Notes: generated from the sequence alone by a model not told the origin. A DNA stretch of 64,000 bases from Eutreptiella sp. 'Long Island Sound 2002' (GCA_964036045.1 OZ038380.1:125346899-125410898), one strand, 5' to 3'; positions 20,649 to 32,500 are shown, counted from the first letter of the stretch. Numbers and translations are program-made.

Positions 20649-22522
20649 TCAACATTTCCCCCAAGTACTCCCTAGCAACGTTTGCACAATGTTGGATTGC
20701 AGAGCACCCAAGCCCTCCACCTCCCTCCAACGTGGCATTTCCTTGTACAAGAAACCACGGCTCATTGCTTGGAAGAGAAACTCAATGAGTTGCTCCTCGG
20801 GTGTGCCCTGCCCCCCTCCCCGAGAGGTGGCAGTCAAAACAATGTCCTTCAAAAAAGCATTCAGAGACTCCACAACATCCCCCGCAAACATCGCACATCC
20901 CCAAGGGCGAATGGCATCCAGTACCCTGCGTGCATCACAGCGAAGCAATAACAGATAAGGCGAGCGAAAACGCGGGCAAGTTTCTTCCTGAAACCTACGC
21001 GCTACTTTGGAAAACCCTTAAGTGTGGAGGGCTTATGATATGTGGAGTACAGAGCTGCGCACGGCTTGCCCATCGCAATCACGGCCTTTTGTGCACCGCG
21101 GGGCACATTCAACAAATGAGCGATCGCCGGCCACACAATCAACAGACGCCATGTTTCCTCACCCTTTGGGCTGGCCTTCCCCTCCAGCAACATTTTTGTA
21201 TTTCCCTCGGTCAAAATTCTTTGGACCTCAGCACGCATGGCTGGTGCCACCTCCCTGGCGCAGCGGCGCACGTAAATCGTGGTTTGCTTGCCCACAGAAA
21301 TTAAACACTGCAAAATGCACATCACAATTGAAAAATACTGGTCCTGCACCTTCAAAAGAGGAAGGCGGATGCACCCATAAACATCGCAGACGGTAGCTTT
21401 CGGCCGACTCCGTTGAAAGATTTTGAGAAATTTCTTGTGCCCCTTCCAGGAACGGAACGTGGTAGTGTGTTCCCATTGGTTGCTGGCCGCATTCCACATC
21501 GCATATGTGTAAAGAGACCCCACCCCCAACCATACACTCCACCCGAACATATGGCGAAGCCAAGGTGAATCACCCCCAACAGTGCATCCACAATCAACCC
21601 TATAACCACACAACACAATGTAATCATTGTCTAGAACATGTTGCATGCGCTCCAGGTTGTCTGCCATTAAATTCCGAAAAGCCTCTACATTGTCCACGGA
21701 GCAATTTGACAAATCCAAGGTCCAGGTGTAGTGAATGCTCCGAGCACGCTCCCCGTGGTTGGCAAACGACATGGTGAGTTGACACCATGGGCGGGCACCG
21801 CATCGAAGCTCATCCCCTTGGACGATGAGTACATAGCGGTAGTCCGGCTCGTGAAAATGCATACCAACCGGATCCATTAGATCCGGTTTGAAGGAGAAAT
21901 ACTCAAAAAAGTCCTCAAGGGGCCAAAACACACTTACAAACCTTTCCGACGCCGGATCTTGACCTGTCGAAGGGTCATGAATGTTGGCCTCCAGCTATTG
22001 AACAGAGGCGAGGCGTTCCCGTATAGCGTCCATCCTTTCGTACGATTGAAAGCATTTGCACCACCTTTTGAGTGCGGGCACCACGGCCGCCACTGCCTTT
22101 CTCGTGGACCGAAATCAGGAAATCTTTGTACCTGAGGTATGACATCCGTGTTTGAATCACTTGAAGTGTTCAAACAAGTTCAAAGTACACATTTGAAGCA
22201 CTTGCCTCAATTCAGACACGGATTCAAACGCACACCTCGATTCGGGCATTTGCAATTTTAAAATCAACCGAACAGCCTCCGTTGGGGTCAACACCTCCTC
22301 CCCTTTTTGTTTGATGCTCCTCTTCATCCGACGGGAAACACCGACTTTCGTTGACACCCGGCGTAACAAGGCACGGCAATACAGGTGTTTAAAAAATGTC
22401 ACCAAATCGGCCCCCAGCTTCTCGTTCCGGTACGGGCAGCGCCCGTAGACGGGTTCTAATGCGTCCCTTAGCGTTTGGGACATGCCAAAAGGCGCTGCAT
22501 TTGCAACAAGGGAAGTTGCCAA
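20649..22522 (-). pseudogene. transposase-like protein in several exons or broken frames
   Basis: Minus-strand blocks in order: 22522-22230 (with FFKHLYCRALLRR and LTPTEAVRLILKLQMPESR), 22137-21990 (with KDFLISVHEKGSGGRGARTQ and MLSIVRKDGRYTG), 21931-21002 (309 codons with YRYVLIVQGDELRCGARP, SFANHGERARSIHYTW, a Cys-rich turn at VDCGC) and 20950-20649 (with AGDVVESLNAFLKD). A TTCAA cluster separates the first two blocks. A first acidic strand with a QGDE motif and a late E-S-x-N-x-x-L-K motif are reminiscent of DDE transposases, where a late Glu lies near a conserved Asn. It is the largest protein of an element with clean inverted repeats. Superfamily is not determined, and changes of frame after 21002 suggest an intron or damage. 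Confidence 0.4.
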
Positions 22523-22820
22523 AGTGAAATGTTGAAGAGGAACGTCGAAACCAAAAAAATGAGAATCCCAGCATAACTGGTGCTAAAGCGGTCCTGATTG
22601 CATGTGTACGTAAATATTGCGTGCAAATCGTCTGCGGTCGCCTAAAAAATTGCAAAACTTGCAAAGAGTGCGAAATTTGCGACGGAATGTGACAGGCCCC
22701 TTGCGGCGCACGCGGCGGCGGCAGCGCTCGGCGTTGGAATCAATTCCAATGGATTCAACTGCCACATTTGAATTTTTGTGGTGGTTCAAACCATTTGAAT
22801 ACGGTTCAAACAGGGTCCCT

Positions 22821-22836
22821 TCAGATGCGGTCAAGT
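22821..22836. repeat. right terminal inverted repeat and target duplication
   Basis: TCAGATGCGGTC at 22821-22832 is the exact reverse complement of the left terminus, followed by AAGT at 22833-22836. Confidence 0.75.
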
Positions 22837-25800
22837 CTTTAATGATGGGCACCCTGGTTGAGACTGGGTGCTTGTGCGTGGCCTGTTGACATGCTTGCGT
22901 GCGGCTTGCTGGTGTCTTGCTTGCCTCTACGGTTGGTGTGATGCCGACGTCTTTGCCACCGTCACAAAATGGTGACTTGTCCCCCCAACGAAAACTTGTC
23001 TGGCCCTCCCTGCTCTTGGGCCCCTGCCATATGCGCAATCCTTCATCTCGCATTGCATGGCGCCTTCCGGCCTCTTTGTTCGCACGGTCCAGCTTGGTCT
23101 TACGCTATGTGCAGCGCCGTCGGTGGCAACGCTCCTCCGGCAAGTCACCGGCTACCTTGCATTCCCATGCTCCCCACAGGAGCTCTTGTTGCCGTGCATG
23201 TGTGGTGGTGCTGTTTCCGTGCCTGTGCTCCCTGGTCAGTCCCCCCTGTCCAGCTCGTGGAGGGCAGAGATATGTCACCCCGCTATGTGCCATGCCCCCT
23301 GGTGCTCGTCCCTGTATGTCCCGCAGTCCAGATTTGGTTCGCCGGTGCATGTGTCGCCGCCTCAGGGCGGTTTTGATACTGAGCATCCCGGACTCTCGGT
23401 CGGGCCCGCAGGGTCGTGGCGTCCGGTGTTGCTCTGGGAAATGGCTCGGGTTGGTGTTTTGTAGGGTTCACGTTTTCTCGATATAATATTCCCTATACAT
23501 CTTGCCCCTGTACATAACGTTCTTGGAGGTTATGTGTGCTGACGGTGGCAACTGACCGCGGCGCGGCGTGCTGTGCCCGGCGTAGAACTGCTGATTGCCG
23601 TTGGTGGGAGCCGGCGGGCCGTCCGGCCTTCAGGATGCCCTGGCGCATGCGTAGTTAGTAGGGCACCCTGCCTCCTTCCCACAAATCATGTGCTCCACCT
23701 TGAAAAAAGACCACTCTGGGGGCCGGCTGTGTGCACGTTGGTGTGCGCCTGTGGTGCAGTGTGCTCACCTGCGTCGGTGTTGCACCAGGCGTAGCCCCGT
23801 GATGGGTCCTGAGGATCCGACAGAAGCTCGGCCTCTTAGCCGTGGTCGCGCCAGGTGCAGGCGTTGGATGTCATGCGCTGTGCGCTGCAGGGGACATTGA
23901 AGGCATCGCTGACCTGGCTTGTGCACGTTGATTGTGCCAGGGAGCCGGCATGCACCTCATGCTCCTGCCCGTAGGAACGCACTGGGGTGCCGGAACCTGT
24001 CTCGCAGTGGCGGTAAAATTCGGGCCTACGGAAAGATTGGCCCACCCAAGGGACACGCTGGAGGGAGTGTTGCTGTGGTTAGCGGGGTGCCCTTTGCCCC
24101 TCAGGTCCCCGTTATGACTTAGCGCAAATAGTGGGTTTACCGGGCTGACCCGTGTCTGTGAGCACGTGCCGACCGACGCGCTCAGCCTGGCTTAGCCTTC
24201 ATTTCCTCGCCGGGTCAGAAGCCGTCTGCCTGGTGTGTATTGCCGATATGTGCGGCATGGTCGGGTGGCCAAGGTCGGGACTTACGTGTGCACCCGCGCT
24301 GCAGGGGCTCCAGCCAAGGGCCTGGCCGCGGTCGGTCTTCCCGGTGGTTCTTTGTAGTCGTCGCTGGTGTCCCAGAGGCATGTGCCGTACCATAAGTTTT
24401 GGTGCCCTGCCGCGGGGCCGGTTGGGAGGAGCGGGTGCTTTTTCGGTTGAAGCGGGCCTGATGCTGCCATGTCACCGCCCCAACAGGGTAAGCGGGCGGT
24501 CAGAGTGGTGGCAATTTCGTCCGTACGCCCCCCGTGTGGCGCGTTTTGTGGGGGTTCTGTGGTGGTTAGTGTTGTATCGTAGCAGTCATGATGATCTGCA
24601 TGTCAGGGGGAAGGGAGGGGTGCCCTGGTGGTGGCCCCCTGTTAGTTAAGGTATCGGGTTGGTTTCTGGATGCTGGATGAAGGCGCTGCGGAGGGCGTTG
24701 ACGAGATCTCACTCACGATGGCCCCATATGCTGCTTGTGCCTCCGCCTCCGTGTGGATGGTGGGCGGCACCCGTCCTGTTGCCAGCGCTCGGATCTGGTG
24801 GATCGCAAAGACGGTGCACAGGTTCGCCGTTGTCGGGGGTTTTGCCCGTTGGGGGAGCGGGATCGCTTCCGCCTGCTGCTGGCCGTCCAGGTGGACCCTC
24901 CATGCCGCTGAAAATTACTTGGTCTGCTGCCAGAGCTCCTGCGCCCATTCCCAGAGGCAGTAGAGGTCTTGCCCCGCGTGCCAGCTGCCGGATCTGCACA
25001 ACACGATGGCCGTCAGGGGGTCTGGAAGCTGGTTCAGGGGCAAAATGGTGGGGCCGTCCGGCAGGGGTGTGTGCCTGAGAAACATGGAGTCGACGGCCTC
25101 CAGGTCCGAACGCTCCGCCTGCAGCCGCGGGCTGATCCTCATCTGGTAATAGGGGCTGTCGTCCAATACTACCAAGGGGACGACACAGGGGGTGCCGCGT
25201 CCCGGGGGTCCCGCGTGCCACGTCTCCGGCCCGCCGCATACCATTCCACCGTCCTCCGGAGGTTTCTCCCCCTTTTTGGGGGGATCCAGCTTTTCCAGGC
25301 CGCAAGGCCATTGTACGGCTGGATGCCGAAGGCCTGGGCCCTCAGCTGCGTTGCAGCCCGTTCTCGGCCCCCGGCGCTTGGCGCGGGTCGGGGCTTGATC
25401 AGCAGGGCAATGAGCGTGTGCGCCCAGGCGACGTGCGGGCCCCGCACTCGCCCCTGGTCTGGCTGGAGGAGGTTGAATCAACCAGATCCATAGGTCAACG
25501 GTGTCGTCCGGGAAACGCTCCCCGGGGGTGAGGAAGGCTTGGAGCTTCCTGACGTAGACGTTGGTGGCACCCTGCGGCAGGGGGGCGACAGCAAAGTGCA
25601 TATTGGGGTGGACGCCCTGGGACTACCAGTGGAGGGTGTCTGCCAGGGCGTGTGCGGGCGTGCTGTGAGAGAGGTCGTAGGCCTCCCGCAGTTCGTTTTG
25701 GGTGTGGGGGAGCTGTGTCTGTCGGTTGTGGCGGTCCGGGGGGTTGGGGGGGCATGACGTCCCGGTCCTGTGCAGCAAGGGTGCCAGGCGGGGGGGTCCT

Positions 25801-26400
25801 CTCTGAGGCGTTGTCGCTTTGTCCCGTGGATTTGTCCCCCTCGGACGGTCCGGGTCTGGGGAAGGCCGGACTCGGTTGTGCGGTGGGAGGCGCGGTGGCA
25901 TCGTGCTGCCCTGGCTCAGAGTGCTCCGTCACTGCGTCATCTGCGCCTTGCTCTTCGCCTTTGCCCCCCCTTTGCCGATGCTGCCGCGCTGTCTCTGCGG
26001 ACCATTCGCGCCTTGCTGCCAGGGTGGGGAAATGCAATGTGTATTGGGTGGCGTGCTCGGATGGTTGATTCCTGTGCCCAGGGTCAGGATCGCCCGTCAG
26101 GCCATGCGCAGGCGGGTTTGACGGGGTTGCAGCCTCGCTGGCAGTTCCAGCCACTGCTCTATAGCTCCCCGTCCCCTGCGCCGCTTGTCGCGGTGTGTCT
26201 TGCTGTGCCTGCCCCCCTCCCGCTGAGGGCGTTGGTCTGCTGCCGGGTCTTGTCACGTGGCCGGCATGCCGGCTGTACGTTAGCCGGGGCCGCACCCTCG
26301 TCCCCGCGTTGCATTCCCGAGATGCCCCTTAGCTGTGCTGTAACGCTTGCCGGTCGCGTGTGGAGGGAGGCAGTGGATGAGCTGAACGCGAAGTCTGCCG
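22837..26400. repeat. right arm of the palindrome, outer segment
   Basis: Inverted counterpart of about 9040-12366. Anchors on the minus strand: DEGLRIWQGPK near 23060, the CPPRAGQGGLT and REHRHG segment near 23240, YGTAHASG near 24400, the protease-like block at 24670-25960 and TGQSDNASE near 25815. Homology fades beyond about 26400, while the left arm ends near 9040. Confidence 0.75.
24670..25960 (-). pseudogene. broken protein, possibly C48/Ulp1-like protease (right-arm copy)
   Basis: Better preserved than the left copy. Minus-strand patches in order: LREAYDLSHSTPAHALADTL, VRKLQAFLTPGERFPDDTV followed by DLWIW, GPHVAWAHTLIA, AFGIQPYNGLAAWKSW, RRTVEWYAAG, and, near 24820-24740, ANLCTVFAIHQIRALATG followed by VPPTIHTEAEAQAAYGAI. 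The segment from the LTPGE motif to the WIW motif resembles the start of the Ulp1 fold (usually L-x-x-x-x-W-L-x-D). The ANLC-x-V-F motif sits where the catalytic Cys of such proteases would be. The His and Asp could not be placed with certainty. Frame changes occur near 25490 and 24960, so this copy is also dead. Confidence 0.35.
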
Positions 26401-27164
26401 TTGGTCCAGCGGGGGCGCCGAGCGCTGCCAGTAGCGCCCGTTCGGCAGAATGATGGGAATTTGCAGCAGTTCCGTCTCAGGCCTTTTTGGCAGGCGCCGG
26501 GGGTTGGCTGTGAACAACATTGGCCCTGCGCTGTCACCCGCTGGGCCTGCCACAGTCTCTGTCCTCGTCATTGTGGAGGATCACTCGTTGCAGCGCAGGG
26601 GGTGGTGTGCGACTCTGGTGCTGGGTTTCTGTCAACCCCCCTGCTCCCTGGCGCTGTTGCGGTGCCCGGGAGGGGCACCACCCGGTCCCCACTCACGGGC
26701 CGTGCGGGCTGCCGGTCCTGCTGTGGGTGTGCGAACCGCCGCAGGGGGCTCCGTTGTGGACTGTAGGGGCAGGCCACTTCGGATGGTTGCCCTGGTTGGT
26801 GTCTCGAGGGGCTGTGGCGTGCCACTTGCCTCGGGGGTTGGTGGGCCGTTGGAAACCGTTGGCGTTGGTGCCACGTGGCCCTATCCCGGCTGCCCTGCCC
26901 TCGGGGACTGGGGGGCTGGATCGCCCAAATATCGTACCTCTGCATGGCATCCGGAGCGCGGAGGGGTGCTTGGTGGGTTCATCACCAGTGCAGCCAACTC
27001 AGGCGGTCCGGGGTATGGGCTCCCATGTGTGCCATAAGGTGGGTGGCCACATAGCACCACTTGCTGGCGTGTTCAATTATGGGGGGGAGGGAGTGTGCGG
27101 CCCCTCTCGGTGGCCGAAGATGACGTCCAACATGGTGCGGGTTGCGTTCTCCATGTGGTGCTGG
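26401..27164. other. sequence left of retrotransposon A, no recognised gene
   Basis: Outside the palindrome homology. Minus-strand frames include a globular-looking stretch near 27165-27050 (HHMENATRTMLDVIFGHRE) that, once retrotransposon A is removed, continues in frame into 40376-40440 (EQLILAVRSRW). This suggests the LTR element landed in an older minus-strand coding unit. The remainder is Pro/Arg-rich and not interpretable. Confidence 0.3.
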
Positions 27165-29527
27165 TGAAGCCGGTTCGGACCCCCGTGGCCATCTTGGGGT
27201 CACTTGGGGTGTGTATCTTTTTGCCGGCAAGCCGCCATTGGCTGATATCATACTCTCCCATCCACCTGGACTAACCCGATGTGATAGTGTGATAGGTTTG
27301 GCCATTCCGGCTATGAGCGGCCATATTCAGAACCGAGGCACCGCCAGCGGAGATTTATATATCGGAATATCAGGAATCAACAGGGTTTTATTATCATAAT
27401 GTTTCCGTAATTTTTCAGCCTTTCGTTCTGATGGTCAATGTATCGGCGACTGTCAGTTTGCTCGCGATTTTGCGTTAACCGATTGGTTAACTGTTATTTC
27501 CAGATATTTTGGCGGAAACGTTTCTGAAGGGTCAGATTTCATCTGTAAAGGGTTCGTTGCTTCCGCATTTTTCTAAAAAAGCACTCGAAACTTTAATCCG
27601 AATTTTTCGTGATGTCGAAATCGGATTTTCGACTTCGACATCGCCGCACTTCATTTGGACTTCTTCGATTGGTCATACCCCTTCCCCTATGCCTGAATCA
27701 GGTTTCCCTTATACTTGCCACCCATTTGACTTGGAGATATAAGGGAAACAAAAGCGAATCGTGGGATCACTTTGAAGAGCCATATCTACGCGCGAGTGTG
27801 AGGAATGAGAATAAGAAAGGTTGGGTTGGAAAAGCCGTGGTCTCAACTTAATTTAGGAAGCATCAAACGCCTTTGGTGTGTGCACATGCCCGGTGTAGCA
27901 AGGGAAAAGGGTCAAGAGGGTATAAAGAGATATATAACTCTTGGACCGTGCAACCGAATATTTTAATGCGACTTTCGAGTGTGCCGCATGGGTGTTGGGG
28001 TTGCATAGCAACTTTCATTGGGTTCCTACGTATTTTTAACGTGAAGTTATGTCAATGGAGGGACATGACATATCATGGTGGGAGCCATATTTTGAGGGTA
28101 TGTGTTGTATGCATGGTATATGTTTGATATGCGCACGCCCATGTTATATATCTTCGTGTGGCCGAAGAGATGGGGAGCCATACGTGACAAGGGCTTTGCC
28201 CATGTCCCAATTGTGGAATTCAAAGCGCTAGACCAAGTCTACCGCGTATGTATTGCTGATGGTATGTTTGACAAAGAGATCCATGGGTGCACTCCCATTT
28301 TCATGGGGCTTGTAGATATTAGTGGCGAAGGTATCTCCATGCGCCTGATCCGGGATCCAAGTGGGGGAATTGTTCGCAAATGGTTCCAATCATTTGTGTA
28401 TTGAACCATGAGCGGATATCATGGGTGAGCATAGAGATATACTATCATGACAACTTTGTATTTGGTCATATTTTCATGTTTTTGACCTCAATTTCTGCTC
28501 ATTTTTGCGTTTTGTGTACTCACCTGGTCAGCTAACAGCAAGAAGCCTATGGAGAGTCGAACCATGGTATGTTGTTCATAAGTTGGCATATGCTTCGGAG
28601 TTGAACACCACCATGTGCCGGATCGCGTACTCCATTTGGCTTGGCGCACGAAGGATCACAAGATTTGGTCTCAAGATCATGGGCTGACTTGGGCAGTGCG
28701 TGGCGCCCATATCCGAAGGGGTTTCGAGGGTGGAATGGGGATGTACATGGGCATTGGCTTTTGGTCTCTATCCTCCATGAATACTAGACTTCGATTCCAT
28801 GCATGCTTTGAGCCTTCGGATAAGTAGTAACTTCAATTTTGAGCATGTTTTGTGCATATGGCCAATATGGTGTGAATTGGCAGTTTTTTGACATGTTATG
28901 AGTTCAAACTCATAGGTCATTTCTCCAAGCCCATTCGACTCCAAGTCCATCCAAGGTTATGTCAGGGTAGGGCATGGTCTTGAGTGCCACTCTAGGCCAT
29001 GACACGCCACCTTCCCTATTGGGCTAGGATTTGGAGGCTTGGGAGTGAACACATTTTTGGGGTTTATGTGGTGACTTGTGACACATGGCATTCAGCCATC
29101 TCATTTGACCTGGTTCAGGGCAATATGTTGGTGAGTCAAGGGAAGGTCTTGAGTCCAGGGAATGAGGGGTTTATGGCTGTGAATGTGTATGTTTACCTCT
29201 TTCCCCAACTTTGCTTTATTTGTGTTCATATGCCAATTTCAGGGCTTTCTTCCTTGGTGCAATTCTTGTACATGCCCGCCACCGTGGGAATACCGGTGTG
29301 CTGAACGAAAGCCCGCAGCCTGATTTGGATTGTGAATTGGGTTATTGCCATACTTGTGGGATCTGGTTGCCATTCAGGGTTGAAGGAGGATTGTATTTTC
29401 TATTTTCTATATTTTTGGTTTTGGACCCTGGATTTTGATAAATGCAAGCATTGATCCGGAGCAAGTCAGCGGGGATTACAGGCGGAAGGGGCACAGCGGG
29501 GGCCGGTCCTGGTAGGGACCTTCTTTA
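27165..29527 (+). repeat. 5' LTR of retrotransposon A
   Basis: Runs from TGAAGCC to CCTTCTTTA, ending directly before the primer-binding site. The near-identical partner is at 38017. Short open frames inside, such as 28102-28404 (100 codons, also intact in the 3' LTR), are broken in element B and I treat them as non-coding. The gag start codon lies within this LTR at 29442. Confidence 0.92.
27921..27927 (+). promoter_or_regulatory. TATA-like box in the 5' LTR
   Basis: TATAAAG followed by atatataac. The same position in the other LTRs carries TATAAAG (38773-38779) or TATATAA (51026-51032, 61893-61899). This is a plausible promoter; the start site is not determinable from sequence alone. Confidence 0.45.
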
Positions 29528-32500
29528 TGGTAGCAGAGGCTTACCTGCTGCCCCTACCAACCGCCGACCCGGGGACTTGGGCCCTTATGAGCCCTGCCCA
29601 AGTACGCCCCGGGTGCGTATTGTGGACTCGGTGGAGACCACGCCGGAGATTAGAGCCATAGAAGGACCGAGACGTTCAAGAGCATGGCGAACTCCGGAAT
29701 TTGAAGCCCGAAGAGAAGAACGACACTCGGGAAGAGGAGGACGTGACATGGAGGACCTGGTCTCCATGTGTGAGCGTCGCTGCCGAAAGGCATGCAACCT
29801 CCGCTCCGCCGCGGAGGACTCGGATGAGGCTTGCCATTCAGGCAGCAGTGGAGGACGGGCCCGGCGCTACCGGAAGCGCGGGTCACCCAAGTCCGCGGCA
29901 AGGGACGCCGGGGCTATGGACACGGACCCCAGCCCGGTCACGCTGTGGGAATCCGAGGGGCACTCCGAGGGCTATCGGACAGCCCACGAGCCACCTTCGG
30001 AGCCGGAGATGTCCGCGCCGATCGCCAGGGCGCATACGGCCCCCGAGCCCGCCCTGCAGCACGACGCCGAGGGCTTGGAGAGGCCAGCCAGGGCCCGGAC
30101 GGCACCTGTGCCCCGGCACACGGGCCCAGAGACGGACGCCATAGGCGATACGCCTATGGGCGATGAGTCTGAGGTGCCGGGAACCGCGGGATGCGCTGAA
30201 TCCGGCGGAAAGCACGCTACGTGCCACTGCGAGCACGTGTCCTTCCTCGTGGGCAAGTACCCGAAGATGGGGATGGACGCCATCGTGAATCATCTAGACC
30301 GCCTGGACAACGCCAAGGATGCTCTAGAGGAGGACGTCGCGGGGATTCTGGATGACCAGTCGGCCGCGGAGAACCACATGGAGGAGCTGCGAGCGGATCA
30401 GGCCCGGTACCGGGAGAATCTGGAGCTGGCCCTGCAGAAGCAGCAGCAAGTGGTGGACAGCCTCCTCCACTTAGTGGAGGACATGTCGGGACGCCTGAGA
30501 AGGCTAGAGGAGCGACAGCCCCTCGCCTCGGGTCCGGAGCTCCCGGCAAAGCCGGCCGCGGTAGAGCTGGTGGAGCGGGTTAAGACCCTCAGGAGCGCCA
30601 TGGAGAAACCCATGGGCGGCCCTGCAGAGGCACCATACGCGCCTCCGCGTGTTGACCCGGGTGCGCTGCCGTATGTTCCCCTGTTCAGCGAGTCCACAAT
30701 GCTCGGGGAACACACGGCACCGGCTGGGTCCATGCGGGAAGGGCGCGTAACCACGGACCCGAGGAGCCTGACGGTGCAGATGTCCCATGCCGCCCAGGAT
30801 GCACCGCTCACGACGAATATGGCAGTCTATGCGGAAGAGAAGATCGAGATCCAGAACCAGACCATGCAGGGGCGAACCATGGGAAGCGCCGACGGACATG
30901 GTCGAGGCCATCCAAGCGGAAACACGTGGGCGAAGGACCCCAATACGGGGATATGGATGGTCGATGGAGCAAGTCCTTCCCGCATTCCAAACCCCATGGG
31001 TTCAGGCCCAACTGGACCGCACTCCATGGAGGAGAGGGATGTACGGGGAGTGTACTCAAATCCCCCGGCCACAGGTGGTATCCGTCTCGGTGGAGTGGTG
31101 GCTGGAGACGTCGGAGACGCCATCAGGATTGACGACCTCAGGGGAATCAAGATCCCCTATTACGACGGGAACCCCTCCAACCTGGATGACTTCATCCTGG
31201 ACTGGGAGGACTTCGCCGAGGAGGTCGTCGGCGAGATGCGGGGAGCGCCGCGGGACAAGTGGGTGTGCCGGACATTCCCACACCGCTTGGCGCAGGACCT
31301 GAAGGAGGAGCTGCGGGATCAGATCCGGGAAGGATTGATCCGGACGGAGCAGGCCCGCCTCCAGTGGTTGGAGGACGAGGAGCGGGTGGACGCTCCAAAC
31401 CAGAAGCTGGAGGACCTGTGGTCCATTCCACTGCCGCTGGACCGCGGTGAGTTGCGGGTCCGGGAGTGGAACCGGTATCTGCGGAAGTACCGCAGATGCC
31501 TCAAGTTGGGTGAAGACTGGAACGAGGCCAGTGAGATCCGCCACTTGCTGAAGGACGTCCTCCCCGGCAGCTGGAAGAGGAGAGTGGAGGACGAGGAGAA
31601 GAAGCGCGCCAAGAGACGGGTGGCGGTGAGGATCATGGCGGCAGAGGATACCCATGCGGGTATCATGGAGTTCTTCAGGAGGAACCTGGGCGAACCCGAC
31701 CGGATGTTGGGCCTGAAGAACGCCGTGTACGTGGAGGTATTCGGGGACTCCATGGGGCAAAGGTTGCTGCGCCTCAACAACGTGGAGTGGAGGCGCGGGG
31801 AGCCGCTGAAGATGCAAGTCATCTTCGCTCGCATGAGCCTGGACGAGATCGTGAAGTACATCACGGTGGAGTTGAAGCTCAATGCGAAGAACGAGGCCCA
31901 CGTGCAGGATCGGCATGGTCATGGACAACGAGGACACCGAGACGACCGCCATCATCAGGGGATCCAGGAGGACACGGCCAACTCCGCGGAGGATGGAAGT
32001 GGAAGTGGCCAAGACCACTGGTCCCGGGAGGATCACGAGGAGGCCCATTTCTTCGCGTTCGTGGCGCACAACGTGAAGAACCATGGGCAGGATCGGTCCA
32101 GATGGAGCCAGGTGGGACCCAGGAAGAACAGAGAAGGACCAAGGAGGATCGGGAACCCACCGCTCTCGTTCCGAGAGTACAGGTCTCAGCACGATGGGTG
32201 CTGGGTCTGTTATGGCAAGGGACACAACCATGCACACGACCACCGTCAGTGCAAGGTGTATAAGGCGGACAAGAAGGCCTACTTCGCCGCTCACCCCGAG
32301 AAGAAGCCCAAGGAGCAGCGGATTTCCGACTGGAAGGCGAAGGGCGGAGACGGGGGAAAAGGCCAAGGCAAAGGCCAAGGAAAAGGCGGAGGAAGAGGCT
32401 ATGGTGGTGGACCTGGCCAAGACCGACGAGTGAGGTCGATCGAGGAAGTTGCTGAGGACATGTTGAGGACGTTGGCGGGACTCAAAGCCCAGCAAAGTGG

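Larger units (their letters stand above)
16190..22815. repeat. clusters of TTTGAATC / GATTCAAA motifs
   Basis: Dense groups of ttgaa/ttcaa words, often as gattcaaa or tttgaatc, occur at 16190-16275, 16608-16660, 17015-17085, 19340-19460, 20500-20585, 22150-22235 and 22735-22815. The first and last sit just inside the terminal inverted repeats. The others fall between coding blocks. They are confined to the transposon. They could be transposase-binding arrays, intron or spacer sequence, or small inserted repeats. Confidence 0.65.
16171..22832. mobile_element. DNA transposon, 6.66 kb, inserted in the right palindrome arm
   Basis: Perfect 12-bp terminal inverted repeats GACCGCATCTGA lie at 16171-16182 and, as TCAGATGCGGTC, at 22821-22832. 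They are flanked on both sides by AAGT (16167-16170 and 22833-22836), a 4-bp target duplication. Removing the element rejoins two stretches of palindrome arm that are contiguous in the left arm. On the minus strand it holds transposase-like exons at one end and Ala/Lys-rich and dioxygenase-like exons at the other. TTTGAATC-rich clusters lie just inside both ends and between exons. A 4-bp duplication is known for several superfamilies, including Sola1, Ginger and Academ. I cannot place this one. Confidence 0.75.

Noticed and set aside
28102-28404. 100-codon frame inside the 5' LTR, also intact in the 3' LTR (38954-39256)
   Set aside because: The two LTRs of a recent insertion are nearly identical anyway, and in the more diverged LTRs of element B the frame is broken, so there is no sign of coding constraint.
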